Assembly: GCF_000374305.1 (NCBI RefSeq)
Contig: NZ_KB894093.1
Span: 434,001-498,000 of the forward strand
Reading direction: 5' to 3'
DNA length: 64,000 bases
From: Actinomadura flavalba DSM 45200
GTDB lineage: Bacteria > Actinomycetota > Actinomycetes > Streptosporangiales > Streptosporangiaceae
Positions within the stretch are counted from its first letter, which is position 1; every line of letters starts with the position of its first letter. The translations under genes and the position numbers were made by a program. Under the pieces are notes generated by a model. The model made no database searches and was not told where the DNA came from. It saw only the letters and a list, made by a program, of their open reading frames with translations. This document shows positions 26,892 through 34,818 of this stretch, piece by piece.

Positions 26892-28520
26892 TCAACCCAT
26901 GTGGGGGTAGCGGTGATGCGTCGGTGGCACGAGTGTCTCCTTGATGGCGCGCACGTTGACCCAGCGGGTCAGGTTGAACAGCGAGCCCGCCTTGTCGTTG
27001 GTGCCGCTGGCGCGGGCGCCGCCGAACGGCTGCTGGCCGACCACGGCACCGGTCGGCTTGTCGTTGACGTAGAAGTTCCCGGCCGCGAAGCGCAGCCGCT
27101 CCTGCGTCTGCGCGATCGCCGCGCGGTCCCGCCCGATGACGGCGCCCGTCAGGCCGTACGGGGCAGCCCCCTCCATCTGGTCGAGCATGGCGAGGTAGTC
27201 GCCGTCGTCGTAGACGTGGACGGCGAGGATCGGGCCGAAGTACTCGGTGGTGAAGATCTCATCGCCGGGGTCGCGGCCCTCCAGCACCGTCGGCCGCACG
27301 AACCACCCCGCGGAGTCGTCCCGGGTGCCCCCGGCCAGCACCGTGATCGAGTCGGTGGCGCGGGCGCGGTCCAGGGCGGCGCCGAGCTTGGCGAAGGCCC
27401 GCTCGTCGATGACGGCGCCCATGAACGCCGACAGGTCGGTGGCGACGTCGTCCATCGTCAGCGACTCGACCTCGGCGAGGAAGTCGTCGCGCATCACCGA
27501 CCACAGCGAGCGCGGAACGTAGGCGCGGGAGGCCGCCGAGCACTTCTGGCCCTGGTACTCGAACGCGCCGCGGATCAGCGCCGTGCGCAGCACGTCCACG
27601 TCGGCCGAGGGGTGCGCGACGACGAAGTCCTTGCCGCCCGTCTCCCCCACCACGCGGGGGTAGCCGTGGTAGCCCCCGATGTTCTCGCCGACCGTGCGCC
27701 ACAGGTGCTGGAACGTGGGCGTGGAGCCGGTGAAGTGGATGCCCGCGAGGGCCGGGTGGCCGAGCGCGACGTCGGAGACGGCCGTCCCGTCGCCGGTCAC
27801 CATGTTGATCACGCCGGGGGGCAGCCCGGCCTCTTCCAGGACGCGCATGATGTGGTGCGCCGCGAACTGCTGCGTCGGCGACGGCTTCCACACCACGACG
27901 TTGCCCATCAGCGCGGGCGCGGTGGGCAGGTTCCCGGCGATCGCGGTGAAGTTGAACGGGGTGATCGCGAGCATGAAGCCCTCCAGGGGCCGGTACTCCA
28001 TCCGGTTCCACACCCCGGGCGAGGAGATCGGCTGCTCGCGGTACAGGCGCCGGGCGTAGCTCACGTTGAAGCGCCAGAAGTCGATCAGCTCGCAGGCCGA
28101 GTCGATCTCCGCCTGCTGCACCGACTTGGACTGGCCGAGGATCGTCGCGCCGTTGAGCGTCGGCCGCCACGGCCCGGCCAGCAGGTCGGCCGCGCGCAGG
28201 AAGATCGCGGCCCGGTCGTCCAGCGAGAGCGCGCGCCACGCGGCGGCGGCGCCCAGCGCGGCGTCGATCGCGTCACGCACGTCGCGATCGGTGGCGTTGC
28301 CGAGCGTGCCGAGCACCTTGGCGCGCGCGTGCGGCTGCACGACCTCGACGGGGTCGCCGCCGCCCAGCCGCCGCTCCCCGCCGATCGCCATCGTGAGGTC
28401 GAGCCCGAGCCCGGCCAGCCGGTCGATCTCCACCCGCAACGCCTGCCGCTCCGCGCTCCCCGGCGCGTACCCCAGCACGGGCTCGTTCACGGGCGGCGGC
28501 ACTTCGGTGACGGCATCCAT
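26892..28520 (-). CDS. pruA: L-glutamate gamma-semialdehyde (1-pyrroline-5-carboxylate) dehydrogenase
   Basis: 542 aa. Second step of proline catabolism: oxidises glutamate semialdehyde to glutamate with NAD. Aldehyde-dehydrogenase residues: ITPFNFTAIAGNL (cofactor and oxyanion Asn region), GETGGKDFVV (general-base Glu), GQKCSAASR with nucleophile Cys327, and C-terminal GGARASGTNDKAG. ATG start. Proline dehydrogenase is not adjacent within the window. The downstream NAD-GDH would take the glutamate product further, but they are not in one operon. Confidence 0.95.
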   Translation of the reverse strand: MDAVTEVPPPVNEPVLGYAPGSAERQALRVEIDRLAGLGLDLTMAIGGERRLGGGDPVEVVQPHARAKVLGTLGNATDRDVRDAIDAALGAAAAWRALSLDDRAAIFLRAADLLAGPWRPTLNGATILGQSKSVQQAEIDSACELIDFWRFNVSYARRLYREQPISSPGVWNRMEYRPLEGFMLAITPFNFTAIAGNLPTAPALMGNVVVWKPSPTQQFAAHHIMRVLEEAGLPPGVINMVTGDGTAVSDVALGHPALAGIHFTGSTPTFQHLWRTVGENIGGYHGYPRVVGETGGKDFVVAHPSADVDVLRTALIRGAFEYQGQKCSAASRAYVPRSLWSVMRDDFLAEVESLTMDDVATDLSAFMGAVIDERAFAKLGAALDRARATDSITVLAGGTRDDSAGWFVRPTVLEGRDPGDEIFTTEYFGPILAVHVYDDGDYLAMLDQMEGAAPYGLTGAVIGRDRAAIAQTQERLRFAAGNFYVNDKPTGAVVGQQPFGGARASGTNDKAGSLFNLTRWVNVRAIKETLVPPTHHRYPHMG

Positions 28521-28603
28521 ATCCGCCCCCTACCCGCCTTCCCCGGGGCGAGACACCCGCTTCCCGGCGATCTTCCGGCGCGGCGCGGCCACGGTGCGCG
28601 CGA

Positions 28604-29116
28604 TCAGGGGCCGAGCAGGTGGGCGAGTTCCTGGGTGGCGTACCAGAGGAGGTCGTGGCCCTCCGCGCCGTCGACGGTGAACGCGGCGTCGTCGTCGCCG
28701 GAGTCGGCGGCGGGCAGGGCCGCCACGGCCGCGCGGACGTCGTCCTCGGCGGCGGCCTCGTCGACGTGGCCCGAGGCGATCCGCCGCCACGGAACCGCGC
28801 CGGTCAGCTCGACCGCGGCGCGGCCGGGGCCGTCCAGTTCCGCGTGGCCGGACGGGCGGGCGACGTCGGTCTCGGGCATCTCGGCGGCGAGCACCACGCG
28901 GCGCGGCGGCGCCGCCGGGTCGGCCGCGAGCAGCCGCAGGGAGGCGCGGGCCGCCGCCGACATGGCGGCGTACTCCAGCTCCTCCTCGTCGCCCCCGGCG
29001 TACCACTCGCGCAGGTCGGGCGTGACCGCGTACGCGGTGAGCGGGGCGGGGCCGGCCTCGCGGGCCGCGTGGACGGCGGCGAGGGCGGTCAGCGTGGACG
29101 GAAGATATACGCGCAT
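28604..29116 (-). CDS. DUF6912-like conserved actinobacterial protein
   Basis: 170 aa. The opening MRVYLPSTLTALAAV and the segment LTAYAVTPDLREWYAGGDEEELEYAAMSAAARASL are typical of a conserved actinobacterial family that I recall as DUF6912; the name is from memory. No catalytic motif, signal peptide or membrane segment. Lies 13 bp downstream of the HAD gene on the same strand, so probably co-transcribed with it. Function unknown. Confidence 0.8.
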   Translation of the reverse strand: MRVYLPSTLTALAAVHAAREAGPAPLTAYAVTPDLREWYAGGDEEELEYAAMSAAARASLRLLAADPAAPPRRVVLAAEMPETDVARPSGHAELDGPGRAAVELTGAVPWRRIASGHVDEAAAEDDVRAAVAALPAADSGDDDAAFTVDGAEGHDLLWYATQELAHLLGP

Positions 29117-29129
29117 GTCGTCCGGCAGC

Positions 29130-29768
29130 CTATGCGGTGAGCAGGCCGAGGTCGCGCAGCGCCGCCTCGGTGGCGCCGGGTTCGGTGTGGTGCACCCCGT
29201 GCAGGCCCACGCTCTCGGCGGCGCGGATGTTGTGGACGATGTCGTCGATGAACACGCACTCGCCCGGCTCCAGGCCCAGCCGCTCCACCGCGAGCCGGAA
29301 GATCTCCGCGTCGGGTTTGCGCATCCCGACCTCGCACGAGATCACCACGTCGTCGAACAGGTCCGCGAACAGGTGCCGGGGGTAGTCGTTGCCCCACGAG
29401 TTGGAGAGCAGCGCCGTGCGCACACCGCGCGCACGCGCCCGCCGCAGCGTCGCGTACATCGGCTCCACCGGCGCGAACCCGGCGAACATGCGGGAGATCA
29501 GTCCCGCCGGGGCGACCGGGCCGCCGTCCACGGTCGTCAGTTCGGCCGCCAGCAGCCGCTCGAACTCGTCCGTCGCGAGCGAGCCGTCCTCCAGCCCGTG
29601 GATGGGGTTGAAGGCACCGCCGTCGTACGCCTGTTCCACCCAGGCCCGCATCACGGCCTTGTACCGGACGGCGTCGATCCCGTCCCGCTCCAGCCACAGG
29701 GCCACGGCGTCGCGCAGCGGCGACGTGAGCACCCCGCCCCAGTCGGTGATCACGGCTTTGGGGGTCAT
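29130..29768 (-). CDS. HAD-IA family hydrolase
   Basis: 212 aa. Motif I AVITDWGGVLT keeps the nucleophile Asp (DxGGV form, as in the epoxide-hydrolase N-terminal-domain-like and YihX-like group), motif II LLSNSWG, motif III with Lys in GMRKPDAEIF, motif IV CVFIDDIVHN. All catalytic residues are present, so this is likely a small-molecule phosphatase; substrate unknown. ATG start. Upstream partner of the DUF6912-like gene. Confidence 0.9.
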   Translation of the reverse strand: MTPKAVITDWGGVLTSPLRDAVALWLERDGIDAVRYKAVMRAWVEQAYDGGAFNPIHGLEDGSLATDEFERLLAAELTTVDGGPVAPAGLISRMFAGFAPVEPMYATLRRARARGVRTALLSNSWGNDYPRHLFADLFDDVVISCEVGMRKPDAEIFRLAVERLGLEPGECVFIDDIVHNIRAAESVGLHGVHHTEPGATEAALRDLGLLTA

Positions 29769-29838
29769 CCGACGATGGTAACCCCGCCCCGAACACCGTT
29801 CGGCCTCGGAGGGCCCGGTGTTCCGGAGGAGCGAAGAG

Positions 29839-29880
29839 ACGGGCCCGGACCCCGGGTGCGGGCTCCGGGGGCCGGGCCGT
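29839..29880 (-). terminator. Terminator-like stem-loop after murQ
   Basis: Outer arms ACGGGCCCGG / CCGGGCCGT (one bulge) and inner CCCCGG / CCGGGG, starting 2 nt past the murQ stop on the minus strand. Confidence 0.5.
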
Positions 29881-29882
29881 CG

Positions 29883-30779
29883 TCAGGCGGTGCGGAGGCG
29901 CTGCAAGGCTTCGCGGACTCCGCCGTCGGCTTCCTCCAGGGCCGTGGTGGCGCGCGCCGCCGGCACCTCACCGAGCAGCGAGACGAGCGCGACGCGGGTG
30001 TTCCCCCCCGCTTCGTTCAGCGCCGCCTCACAGGTCGCGGCGTCCATGCCGGTCGCCTCGGTGAGGATGCGGACGAGCCGCGTCCGCAGCTTGGAGTTCA
30101 GCGCGTTCACGCTGACCATCAGGTTGGAGTACGTCCGCCCGAGGCGGACCATCAACGTGGTCGAGAACGAGTTGAGCACCAGCTTCGTCGCCGTGCCCGC
30201 CTTCATCCGGGTCGAACCGCTGATCACCTCCGGTCCGGTGGCGAGTCCGATGTGGACGTCCACATCGCCGCCGTGCGGCGTGTGCGGATTGCAGCTGATC
30301 AGTGCCGTGCGCGCGCCCCGCGCCGCCGAGGCGCGCAGCGCCCCGAGGACGTACGGCGTCCTGCCGCTGGCGGCGATGCCGATGGCGATGTCGCCGCACG
30401 CGACGTCGGCGGCGTCGCGGGCGCCGAGGTCGGCGTCGTCCTCCACGTCCGAGACGGCCTGCTGGAGCGCGCCCGGGCCGCCCGCGTGATGCGCGACGAC
30501 CCGGCCCCAGACGCCGAAGGTCGGCGGGAGCTCGGCCGCGTCGATGACCGCGAGCCGACCGGACGTGCCGGCGCCGAAGTAGTGCACCCGCCCTCCCCGG
30601 CGCAGCGACTCCACGGCGAGATCGACCAGTTCGGCGACCTGGGGCAGCACGGCGGCCACCACGAGCGGCACCGTCACGTCCTCGGAGTTGATCATGCGTA
30701 GGACGTCGAGTGTGGGCAGAGTGTCGAGGTCGAGGGTCCGCGGGTTGCGGCCCTCGGTGGGCAGGTCGACGTCGATCAC
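29883..30779 (-). CDS. murQ: N-acetylmuramic acid 6-phosphate etherase
   Basis: 298 aa, the length of E. coli MurQ. Cleaves the lactyl ether of MurNAc-6-phosphate to GlcNAc-6-phosphate and D-lactate in cell-wall recycling. SIS domain; conserved GRVHYFGAGTSGRLAVIDAAELPPTFG, the substrate-contact IAASGRTPYVLGAL, and GPEVISGSTRMKAGTATKLVLN. The GTG at 30779 overlaps the murR stop (GTGA), so the two are one operon with the regulator first. Confidence 0.96.
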   Translation of the reverse strand: MIDVDLPTEGRNPRTLDLDTLPTLDVLRMINSEDVTVPLVVAAVLPQVAELVDLAVESLRRGGRVHYFGAGTSGRLAVIDAAELPPTFGVWGRVVAHHAGGPGALQQAVSDVEDDADLGARDAADVACGDIAIGIAASGRTPYVLGALRASAARGARTALISCNPHTPHGGDVDVHIGLATGPEVISGSTRMKAGTATKLVLNSFSTTLMVRLGRTYSNLMVSVNALNSKLRTRLVRILTEATGMDAATCEAALNEAGGNTRVALVSLLGEVPAARATTALEEADGGVREALQRLRTA

Positions 30780-31741
30780 CGGCGCCTCCGGTCAGGTCTC
30801 ACGGTCCGCCCGCGGACCGCCTCGAACGTGGCCTCCAGGGCATCACGGGTCGAGCCGAACGTACGCTGCGCGACGCCGACGAAAACGCAGTCGACGACGG
30901 TGAGCTGTGCCAGCCGGCTCGCGGTCGCCCCCGAACGGAACGTGGTCTCACGCGCGGCGGTCGTCAGCACGAGATCGGCCGCCTCCGCGATCGGGGACTT
31001 CGGGAAGTTCGTCAGTGCGACGGTGGTGACGCCGCGCTGCGCCGCCACCGCCAGGGCGTCCATGGTCTCCACCGTGGAACCGGTGTGGGAGATGCCGACC
31101 GCCACGTCGCCGGGCCCGAGCACGGCGGCGCTGGTCAGCATGATGTGCGCGTCGGACCAGGCGCTGCACACCCGTCCGATGCGGTGCAGCTTCTGCTGGA
31201 AGTCCAGCGCGACGAACGCGCTGGCCCCGACGCCGTAGACGTCGACGCGGTCGGCGCCGACGATGGCGTCGACGACCTGCTCCAGCATCTTGATGTCGAG
31301 CTGGGAGGCGGTCTCCTCGACGGCGCGCGCGTCGGCGAAGGTGACCTTCTCCACGATCTGTTCCAGGGAGTCGTCGGGACTGATGTCCGAGCCGATGACC
31401 CGTCCGCCGCTCGCGCTCTGCGCGCGGCCCGCCTCAGTGGCGAGGGTCAGCCGGAGCTCGGGGTAACCATGGAAGCCGATCGCCCGGCAGAACCTGATGA
31501 CCGTGGTCTCCGAGGTTCCGCACGTCTGGGCGAGTTCGGTGATGGTCGAGTTCGCGACCCCCTCGGGGTCGTCGATCACGCGTTGAGCGACGCGTCGCTC
31601 GGCGGGGGGCAGCGAGGGCAGCAGAGAACGCACCCGCACCACAGTGCTCAGCGGTGTCATCTCCTTGGCCACCGCGTCACCTGCGGGCGCGCCCGCCTCC
31701 CCTGTCGCACTCCCCGGCTCTGTGCCGGTGGGTTTCCTCAT
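30776..31741 (-). CDS. murR: MurR/RpiR-family transcriptional regulator
   Basis: 321 aa. N-terminal RpiR-type helix-turn-helix (about 45-110, STITELAQTCGTSETTVIRFCRAIGF) and a C-terminal SIS sugar-phosphate-binding domain (GVGASAFVALDFQQKL, GISHTGSTVETMDAL). It should sense a sugar phosphate, most likely MurNAc-6-P, and control murQ and the divergent genes. The first about 28 residues are extra to the family. The ATG at 31741 abuts an AT-rich palindrome (31744-31756), which suggests autoregulation; a later ATG at 31660 has AAGGAG directly against it, too close for good initiation. Confidence 0.92.
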   Translation of the reverse strand: MRKPTGTEPGSATGEAGAPAGDAVAKEMTPLSTVVRVRSLLPSLPPAERRVAQRVIDDPEGVANSTITELAQTCGTSETTVIRFCRAIGFHGYPELRLTLATEAGRAQSASGGRVIGSDISPDDSLEQIVEKVTFADARAVEETASQLDIKMLEQVVDAIVGADRVDVYGVGASAFVALDFQQKLHRIGRVCSAWSDAHIMLTSAAVLGPGDVAVGISHTGSTVETMDALAVAAQRGVTTVALTNFPKSPIAEAADLVLTTAARETTFRSGATASRLAQLTVVDCVFVGVAQRTFGSTRDALEATFEAVRGRTVRPDRRRR

Positions 31742-31743
31742 GG

Positions 31744-31756
31744 AAGAAATTTTCTT
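31744..31756. promoter_or_regulatory. Candidate MurR operator palindrome
   Basis: AAGAAA-T-TTTCTT, a perfect 6-1-6 palindrome of only A/T plus two G/C pairs, in otherwise GC-rich DNA. It lies in the 61-bp space between divergent murR and the kinase gene. RpiR-family operators are typically AT-rich GAAA...TTTC palindromes. Confidence 0.55.
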
Positions 31757-31790
31757 ACTTGTCGGATGTCACGTCAACGGTAGAAAAGGC

Positions 31791-31796
31791 TACGGT
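31791..31796 (+). promoter_or_regulatory. Candidate -10 element for leaderless kinase transcript
   Basis: TACGGT (TANNNT) ends 6 nt before the GTG at 31803, the spacing of leaderless actinobacterial genes. A TTGTCG hexamer at 31759-31764 is too far away to be a normal -35. Confidence 0.35.
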
Positions 31797-31802
31797 CGCC
31801 AT

Positions 31803-32876
31803 GTGTTGACCCATTTGGCCGGTCCTTTCGTGATCGGCATCGACGCGGGTGGCACGAAGACCCGCTGTGTCGTACTCACGCTCGGAGGCGCCCTGGCCGG
31901 GACCGGCACCGGTCCGGGGGCCAACCCCAACTCCGGGGGCGACACCGCGGGGGCCCTCGGTACGGCCCTGCGGGAGGCGCTCGGAACCCTCGACCGTAAC
32001 CATGTCCTCGGGGGCGTCTTCGGAATCGCCGGAGCCGGATCGGCCGGACGCCCCGCCGCAGTCGCCGCCGCACGGCAGGCGTGGCAGGCCGCCGGACTGC
32101 GCGGCTCCCCCGCGGTGGTCACCGACATCGCCGTCGCGTTCGCGGCCGGGACGTCGGCGCCCAAGGGCATCGTCGTCTTCTCCGGTACCGGCGCGGGCGC
32201 CGCCGTCATCAACGACGGGGCCATCGTACGCCGCGCCGACGGCTACGGCTGGCTCGTCGGCGACGAGGGCTCGGCGGTGTGGCTCGGGCAGAAGGCCGTG
32301 CGGGCGGCGCTGGCCGCCTACGACGGCCGGGGATCGCCCACCGTGCTCACCGAGTCGGTCCCCCGGGCGCTGCTGCCGCCGGGCATCACCGCCGAGCTGG
32401 AGGCGTCCCGGTGCCGACACCGCCAGCGGCGGACCTTCGCGATGGCGGGCGCGTCCCCGGCGGCACTGCGCGGGGGGACGGCCGTCCTGGAACACCGCCT
32501 GGCCGAGGCCCAGCCTGATCCACGCGTCGCGCAGGCGATCGTCAAGGAGGTCTACCGGCTGCCGGTCGCGGCGCTCGGCCGGCTCGGGCCGGTGGTCGCC
32601 GCCGCCGCGACCGCCGGAGACCAGGTGGCGCGGCGGATCACGGCGGAGGCGGCCGAGGTGCTGCTGCGCGACGTGGACGCGGTGCGTCCGGCGCTCGGCG
32701 GCCTGCTGGCCCCGGTCGTGATGCACGGTTCGGTGCTGCGGGACGGCCCCGTCGCCGACGCGGTACGGGCCGGGCTGCGCGACCGGTTCGCCGCCGATCC
32801 GCGCAGCGCGGGCGACGGAGCGGTCGGCGCGGCCGGCATGGCGCTGCGCAGACTGGGGTATCCGGTACCCCCGTGA
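31803..32876 (+). CDS. BadF/BadG-family N-acetylglucosamine kinase-like ATPase
   Basis: 357 aa. ASKHA-fold sugar kinase: phosphate-1 motif VIGIDAGGTKTRCVVL, GVFGIAGAGSAG, phosphate-2 motif VFSGTGAGAAV, GDEGSAVWLGQKAV. Homologues phosphorylate GlcNAc, GlcN or MurNAc. The GTG at 31803 puts the phosphate motif close to the N terminus as usual; the frame is open further back into the murR side, which would read through the operator. Divergent from murR-murQ and followed by nagZ, so a role in recycling cell-wall amino sugars is strongly suggested. Confidence 0.88.
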   Translation: MLTHLAGPFVIGIDAGGTKTRCVVLTLGGALAGTGTGPGANPNSGGDTAGALGTALREALGTLDRNHVLGGVFGIAGAGSAGRPAAVAAARQAWQAAGLRGSPAVVTDIAVAFAAGTSAPKGIVVFSGTGAGAAVINDGAIVRRADGYGWLVGDEGSAVWLGQKAVRAALAAYDGRGSPTVLTESVPRALLPPGITAELEASRCRHRQRRTFAMAGASPAALRGGTAVLEHRLAEAQPDPRVAQAIVKEVYRLPVAALGRLGPVVAAAATAGDQVARRITAEAAEVLLRDVDAVRPALGGLLAPVVMHGSVLRDGPVADAVRAGLRDRFAADPRSAGDGAVGAAGMALRRLGYPVPP

Positions 32877-32976
32877 CCACCGCCGATGATCGGTTCGACA
32901 GGCGCGGAACGAGCGGCTACCGTCGCGGCGTCGGATCACGAGCCCGTAACGAAGCCCATGTCGGAGGGCCTGGACC

Positions 32977-34590
32977 GTGCGTGTACCCCGCTCCCTGCCG
33001 TTCCTCGCCGCGGCGGCCGTCGTGCTGCCGCTGAGCGCGTGCGACAGCGCGGGCGGGAGCGGCGCCGCGCCGTCCGGGGCGCCCGCGCCGTCCGCTTCGC
33101 CGACGCCGTCCCCCGACGCGTGGATTCCCGGGCACGTGCGGCAGATGAGCGTCCGGGAGAAGGTCGGGCAACTGTTCGTCCCGACGTTCTCCGGCGCGGC
33201 CGACGCCCGCGCCAAGATCACCAAGTACCACGTCGGCGGGCTGATCTACTTCCCGGGCGACCTCAAGACCCCCGAGCAGACGGCGCGGCTGTCCAACACG
33301 CTCCAGAAGGCCGCCAAGACGCCGCTGCTGCTGGCCGTCGACGAGGAACAGGGCATCGTCACGCGGGCCCCCTACCTGACGCGGTTCCCGGGCAACATGG
33401 CGCTGGGCGCGTCCGGCCGCGCCGACGACGCCCGCACCGCCGCCCGCGTCACCGCGACCGAGCTGCGGGCGGTCGGCATCAACCAGGACTACGCGCCCGT
33501 CGCGGACGTCAACGTCAACCCGGCCAACCCGGTCATCGGCGTGCGCTCGTTCGGCGCCGACCCCGCGCGCGTGTCGGCCCTGCTCGGCCCGGCCATCGCC
33601 GGGTTCCAGGAGGGCGGTGTGGCGGCGACGGCCAAGCACTTCCCCGGCCACGGCAACACCGCCACGGACAGCCACACCGGGCTCCCCGTCATCAACGTCA
33701 CACCCGAGCGGTGGGAGCGGATCGACGCGCCGCCGTTCCGCGCGGCCATCGCCGCCGGCGTCGACGCGATCATGTCGGCGCACATCGTGGTGCCGAAGCT
33801 GGACGGGTCGGGCGACCCGTCCACGCTCTCCAAGAAGGTGCTGACCGGGCTGCTGCGCGAACGTCTCGGGTTCACCGGCGTGATCGTCACCGACTCGCTC
33901 CAGATGGCCGGGGCGCGCGCCAAGTACGGCGACGGCGAGACGGCCGTGCGCGCGGTGCGGGCGGGCGCCGACCAGCTCCTCATGCCGCCGAGCCTGCCGA
34001 AGGCGTACAACGCGGTGCTCAAGGCGGTACGGAACGGCAGGATCAGCCAGGCGCGGCTGGACGAGTCCGTGACGCGCATCCTGAAGATGAAGCAGCGGCG
34101 CGGCTTGTACGGGAACACCCAGGTGGACCCGGCGAAGGCGGCGTCGATCGTGGGCACCGCCGAGCACAAGCGGGCCGCGCGAACCGTGGCGGAGAACGCG
34201 GTCACGCTGGTGCGCAACACCGGCGGCGTGCTGCCGTTGCGCGACCGGAAGGTCTTCGTCACCGGCCCGCTGAGCGCGGCGCTGCGCGAGGCGCTGACGG
34301 CGCAGGGCGTCCGGACGGTCGGGACCGCTTCAGCGGCGGACGTCACCGTCGTGACCGCGCGGGACTCGGCCCCGGTCGTCCCGTCCGGCCGTCCGGCGAT
34401 CGTCGTGGCTCTCGGCCGTCCCTACGACCTGAACCGCGCCGCCGGGGCGAAGGCCCTGGTGGCCACGTACTCCCCGCGTCCGGTCGCGCTGCACGCGGCG
34501 GCCCGCGTCCTGGCGGGCAAGGTGAAGCCCACGGCGAAGCTCCCCGTCCCCGTCGCGGGCCACAAGCCGGGCTACGGCCTCACCTGCTGA
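32977..34590 (+). CDS. nagZ: Lipoprotein beta-N-acetylhexosaminidase (NagZ, GH3)
   Basis: 537 aa. Signal peptide with lipobox LSAC (Cys22), a Pro/Ser/Ala linker to about 47, then a GH3 domain: KHFPGHGNTATDSH (220-233) with the NagZ-specific Asp231-His233 dyad, and nucleophile Asp306 in VIVTDSLQM. A C-terminal GH3 second domain (about 395-535) is present, so this is the longer two-domain type. It removes GlcNAc from muropeptides outside the membrane, feeding the kinase and PTS. GTG start with GGAGGG 8-13 nt upstream. The stop lies 5 nt before the dispersed 12-mer element. Confidence 0.93.
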   Translation: MRVPRSLPFLAAAAVVLPLSACDSAGGSGAAPSGAPAPSASPTPSPDAWIPGHVRQMSVREKVGQLFVPTFSGAADARAKITKYHVGGLIYFPGDLKTPEQTARLSNTLQKAAKTPLLLAVDEEQGIVTRAPYLTRFPGNMALGASGRADDARTAARVTATELRAVGINQDYAPVADVNVNPANPVIGVRSFGADPARVSALLGPAIAGFQEGGVAATAKHFPGHGNTATDSHTGLPVINVTPERWERIDAPPFRAAIAAGVDAIMSAHIVVPKLDGSGDPSTLSKKVLTGLLRERLGFTGVIVTDSLQMAGARAKYGDGETAVRAVRAGADQLLMPPSLPKAYNAVLKAVRNGRISQARLDESVTRILKMKQRRGLYGNTQVDPAKAASIVGTAEHKRAARTVAENAVTLVRNTGGVLPLRDRKVFVTGPLSAALREALTAQGVRTVGTASAADVTVVTARDSAPVVPSGRPAIVVALGRPYDLNRAAGAKALVATYSPRPVALHAAARVLAGKVKPTAKLPVPVAGHKPGYGLTC

Positions 34591-34595
34591 CCCGG

Positions 34596-34729
34596 AGTTA
34601 TCCACAGGCCACGGCGGCGCCCGCGCGGAACCCCCTTAACGCGAGAGAATTAGTTAAGGGGGTCCCCAGAGGGGTTGCGGACCCTCTGATCGAGCTGCCG
34701 TGAGACTCCGCCCGAAAAGTTATCCACAG
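34596..34729 (+). repeat. Dispersed structured element, copy A, bounded by DnaA-box 12-mers
   Basis: 134 bp. Both ends are AGTTATCCACAG (34596-34607 and 34718-34729), same orientation. Inside: hairpin 1, CCCCCTTAAC / GTTAAGGGGG (34631-34640 / 34653-34662), loop GCGAGAGAATTA; hairpin 2, AGGGGGTC / GACCCTCT (34657-34664 / 34680-34687), which reuses the 3' arm of hairpin 1. A 23-bp stretch starting TCGAGCTGCC near 34690 is identical in copy B (51529-51663, opposite strand). Overall identity is about 84 % by eye; similarity stops at the 12-mers. It directly follows nagZ. Confidence 0.85.
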
Positions 34730-34818
34730 AATCCCGTTCGGTCTCTCGTTGGGTTGCGCGTCGGCGAAGACTGGGTGCCCAGGCGATCTGAGGGGGCCGA
34801 CGATGGGGACGTGGGCGA

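Noticed and set aside
34596..34729. Insertion sequence or chromosomal origin
   Set aside because: Too short for a transposase, no inverted termini, and only two DnaA boxes per copy with no dnaA or dnaN gene nearby.
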